Positions 13,282 through 14,268 of a stretch of 14,268 bases of DNA are shown piece by piece. A program made the translations under genes and the position numbers. Source of the stretch: JAQGMJ01 sp036271855 (GTDB lineage: Bacteria > Pseudomonadota > Gammaproteobacteria > Burkholderiales > JAEUOS01). Under the pieces are notes generated by a model, which saw only the letters and a list, made by a program, of their open reading frames with translations, did no database searches and was not told the DNA's origin. The DNA lies in assembly GCA_036271855.1 (NCBI GenBank), contig DATAZV010000123.1, positions 1 through 14,268 on the forward strand, written 5' to 3'. Every line of letters begins with the position of its first letter. Position 1 is the stretch's first letter.

Positions 13282-14256
13282 CTACTCCACCTTCAGGTTC
13301 ATCGCCTTCACCAGCTTGGAGTAGCGCTCGAACTCCTCGCCCAGAAAGCGGTTGAACTGCTCCGGCGTATTGCCCACCGGGTCGGTCGCATCGTCCACCA
13401 GCCGCCCGGTCACCGCCTTGGTTGCCATCGCATGGGTGGCGGCCTTGTGCAAGGCCGCCACGATTGCCGGCGGCGTATCGCGCGGCGCCAGCAGGCCGTA
13501 CCAGGAGCTGAACTCATAGCCTTGCAGCCCGGCCTCCTGCAGGGTCGGCAAATCCGGCAGCAGCCTGACCCGCTTGGTTGTCGTCACCGCCAGGCCGATC
13601 AGGCGCCCGGACTTCAAATGCGGCATCACCGTGATCGGCGCCGGGAACATCACCTGCACCATGCCCGCCACCAGGTCGGTCACCGCCGGCGTCACGCCCT
13701 TGTACGGCACGTGGGTGATGCGCACGTTTGCCAGCATGTTGAACTCCTCGGCGGCGAACTGAGCCGCCGTGCCGTTGCCCGCCGAACTGTAGTTGAGCTT
13801 GCCGGGTTCCGCCTTGGCCTTTTTGATCAGCTCGTCCACCGTCTTCACGCCCACCGACGGATGCACCACCAGCATATGCGGCGTGGTCGCCACCAGCGTG
13901 ACCCCGGTGAAATCCTTGATCGGGTCGTAGGAAAGATTCTTGTACACCGTGGCATTGATCACGTGATTATTGATCGCCATCAGCAGGGTATAGCCGTCGG
14001 CCGGCGCCTTCGCCACCACCTCGCTGCCGATGATGTTGCCCGCACCGGGCCGGTTGTCGACGATCACCTGCTGGCCGAGCGTGGCCGCCATGTCCGGCGC
14101 CATCAGGCGCGAAATGATGTCCGCCGCGCCGCCGGCGGTGGAGGCGACGACGATGCGGATCGGCCGGTTCGGATAGGCCTGGCCCCATGCGCTCTGGCCC
14201 AGCGCCAGGCTGGCTGCCGCCAGCAGCCACGCAAACCGGTATCGAATCGAATTCAT
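13282..14256 (-). CDS. Bug/TctC-family extracytoplasmic solute receptor
   Basis: The 324-residue product has a signal peptide (hydrophobic 8-20, cleavage near AWGQA at residue 27). Bug signatures follow: YPNRPIRIVVASTAGGAAD (28-46), QVIVDNRPGAGNIIGSEVV (63-81), DGYTLLMA (87-94), NYSSAGNGTAAQFAAEEF (155-172) and HVPYKGVTPAVTDL (182-195). It is a complete gene, and GGAGAC at the right edge of the window serves as ribosome binding site 6 bases before ATG 14256. Its ligand is unknown. It shares the general plan of the other two Bug proteins but not close sequence identity. The upstream context is outside the window, so the pathway it serves cannot be stated. Confidence 0.93.
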   Translation of the reverse strand: MNSIRYRFAWLLAAASLALGQSAWGQAYPNRPIRIVVASTAGGAADIISRLMAPDMAATLGQQVIVDNRPGAGNIIGSEVVAKAPADGYTLLMAINNHVINATVYKNLSYDPIKDFTGVTLVATTPHMLVVHPSVGVKTVDELIKKAKAEPGKLNYSSAGNGTAAQFAAEEFNMLANVRITHVPYKGVTPAVTDLVAGMVQVMFPAPITVMPHLKSGRLIGLAVTTTKRVRLLPDLPTLQEAGLQGYEFSSWYGLLAPRDTPPAIVAALHKAATHAMATKAVTGRLVDDATDPVGNTPEQFNRFLGEEFERYSKLVKAMNLKVE

Positions 14257-14268
14257 CGTTTTGTCTCC

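Overview
The window is GC-rich and densely coded, with mostly short intergenic gaps. It reads as a betaproteobacterial chromosome segment, probably Burkholderiales or Rhodocyclales. The basis for this is inference: high-GC codon use, three secreted Bug/TctC-type solute receptors with no TctA/TctB membrane genes beside them, and a Fur-controlled hemP. Species cannot be named from this sequence.

Layout. (1) 3-167 (+) is the tail of an amidase-family gene. (2) 199-2796 (+) encodes an exported 865-residue protein that fuses a NodB-type polysaccharide deacetylase, a caspase-like (C14) peptidase domain, a coiled coil and TPR repeats. (3) 2828-6634 (-) is a five-gene, closely spaced run, in transcription order cupin, ketopantoate-reductase-like protein, Bug receptor, OsmC-like protein and a ModA-like binding protein that lacks a signal peptide. 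(4) 6785-9171 (+) runs divergently from it and holds a second Bug receptor and an MmgE/PrpD-family enzyme. (5) 9210-9410 (-) is hemP, with a near-consensus sigma70 promoter whose -10 hexamer lies inside a Fur box. (6) 9646-13271 (+) holds a 60-residue single-pass membrane peptide gene followed by kdpD and kdpE. No kdpFABC pump genes are in the window. (7) 13282-14256 (-) is a third Bug receptor, convergent with kdpE.

How the parts may work together (inference). The two divergent clusters at 2828-9171 resemble a carboxylate uptake and catabolism locus: Bug receptors would bind an organic acid in the periplasm, and the PrpD-family, reductase-like and cupin proteins could act on hydroxy or keto acid intermediates. 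The substrate is unknown. KdpD and KdpE form a complete two-component pair, apparently cotranscribed with a small membrane peptide whose tail carries two cysteines. The deacetylase-caspase fusion is a probable envelope protein of unknown role and is the most unusual gene product here. No tRNA, rRNA, CRISPR array, insertion sequence or prophage gene was recognised. Apart from the 235-base gap 9411-9645, which is annotated, no stretch over about 200 bases lacks a gene.
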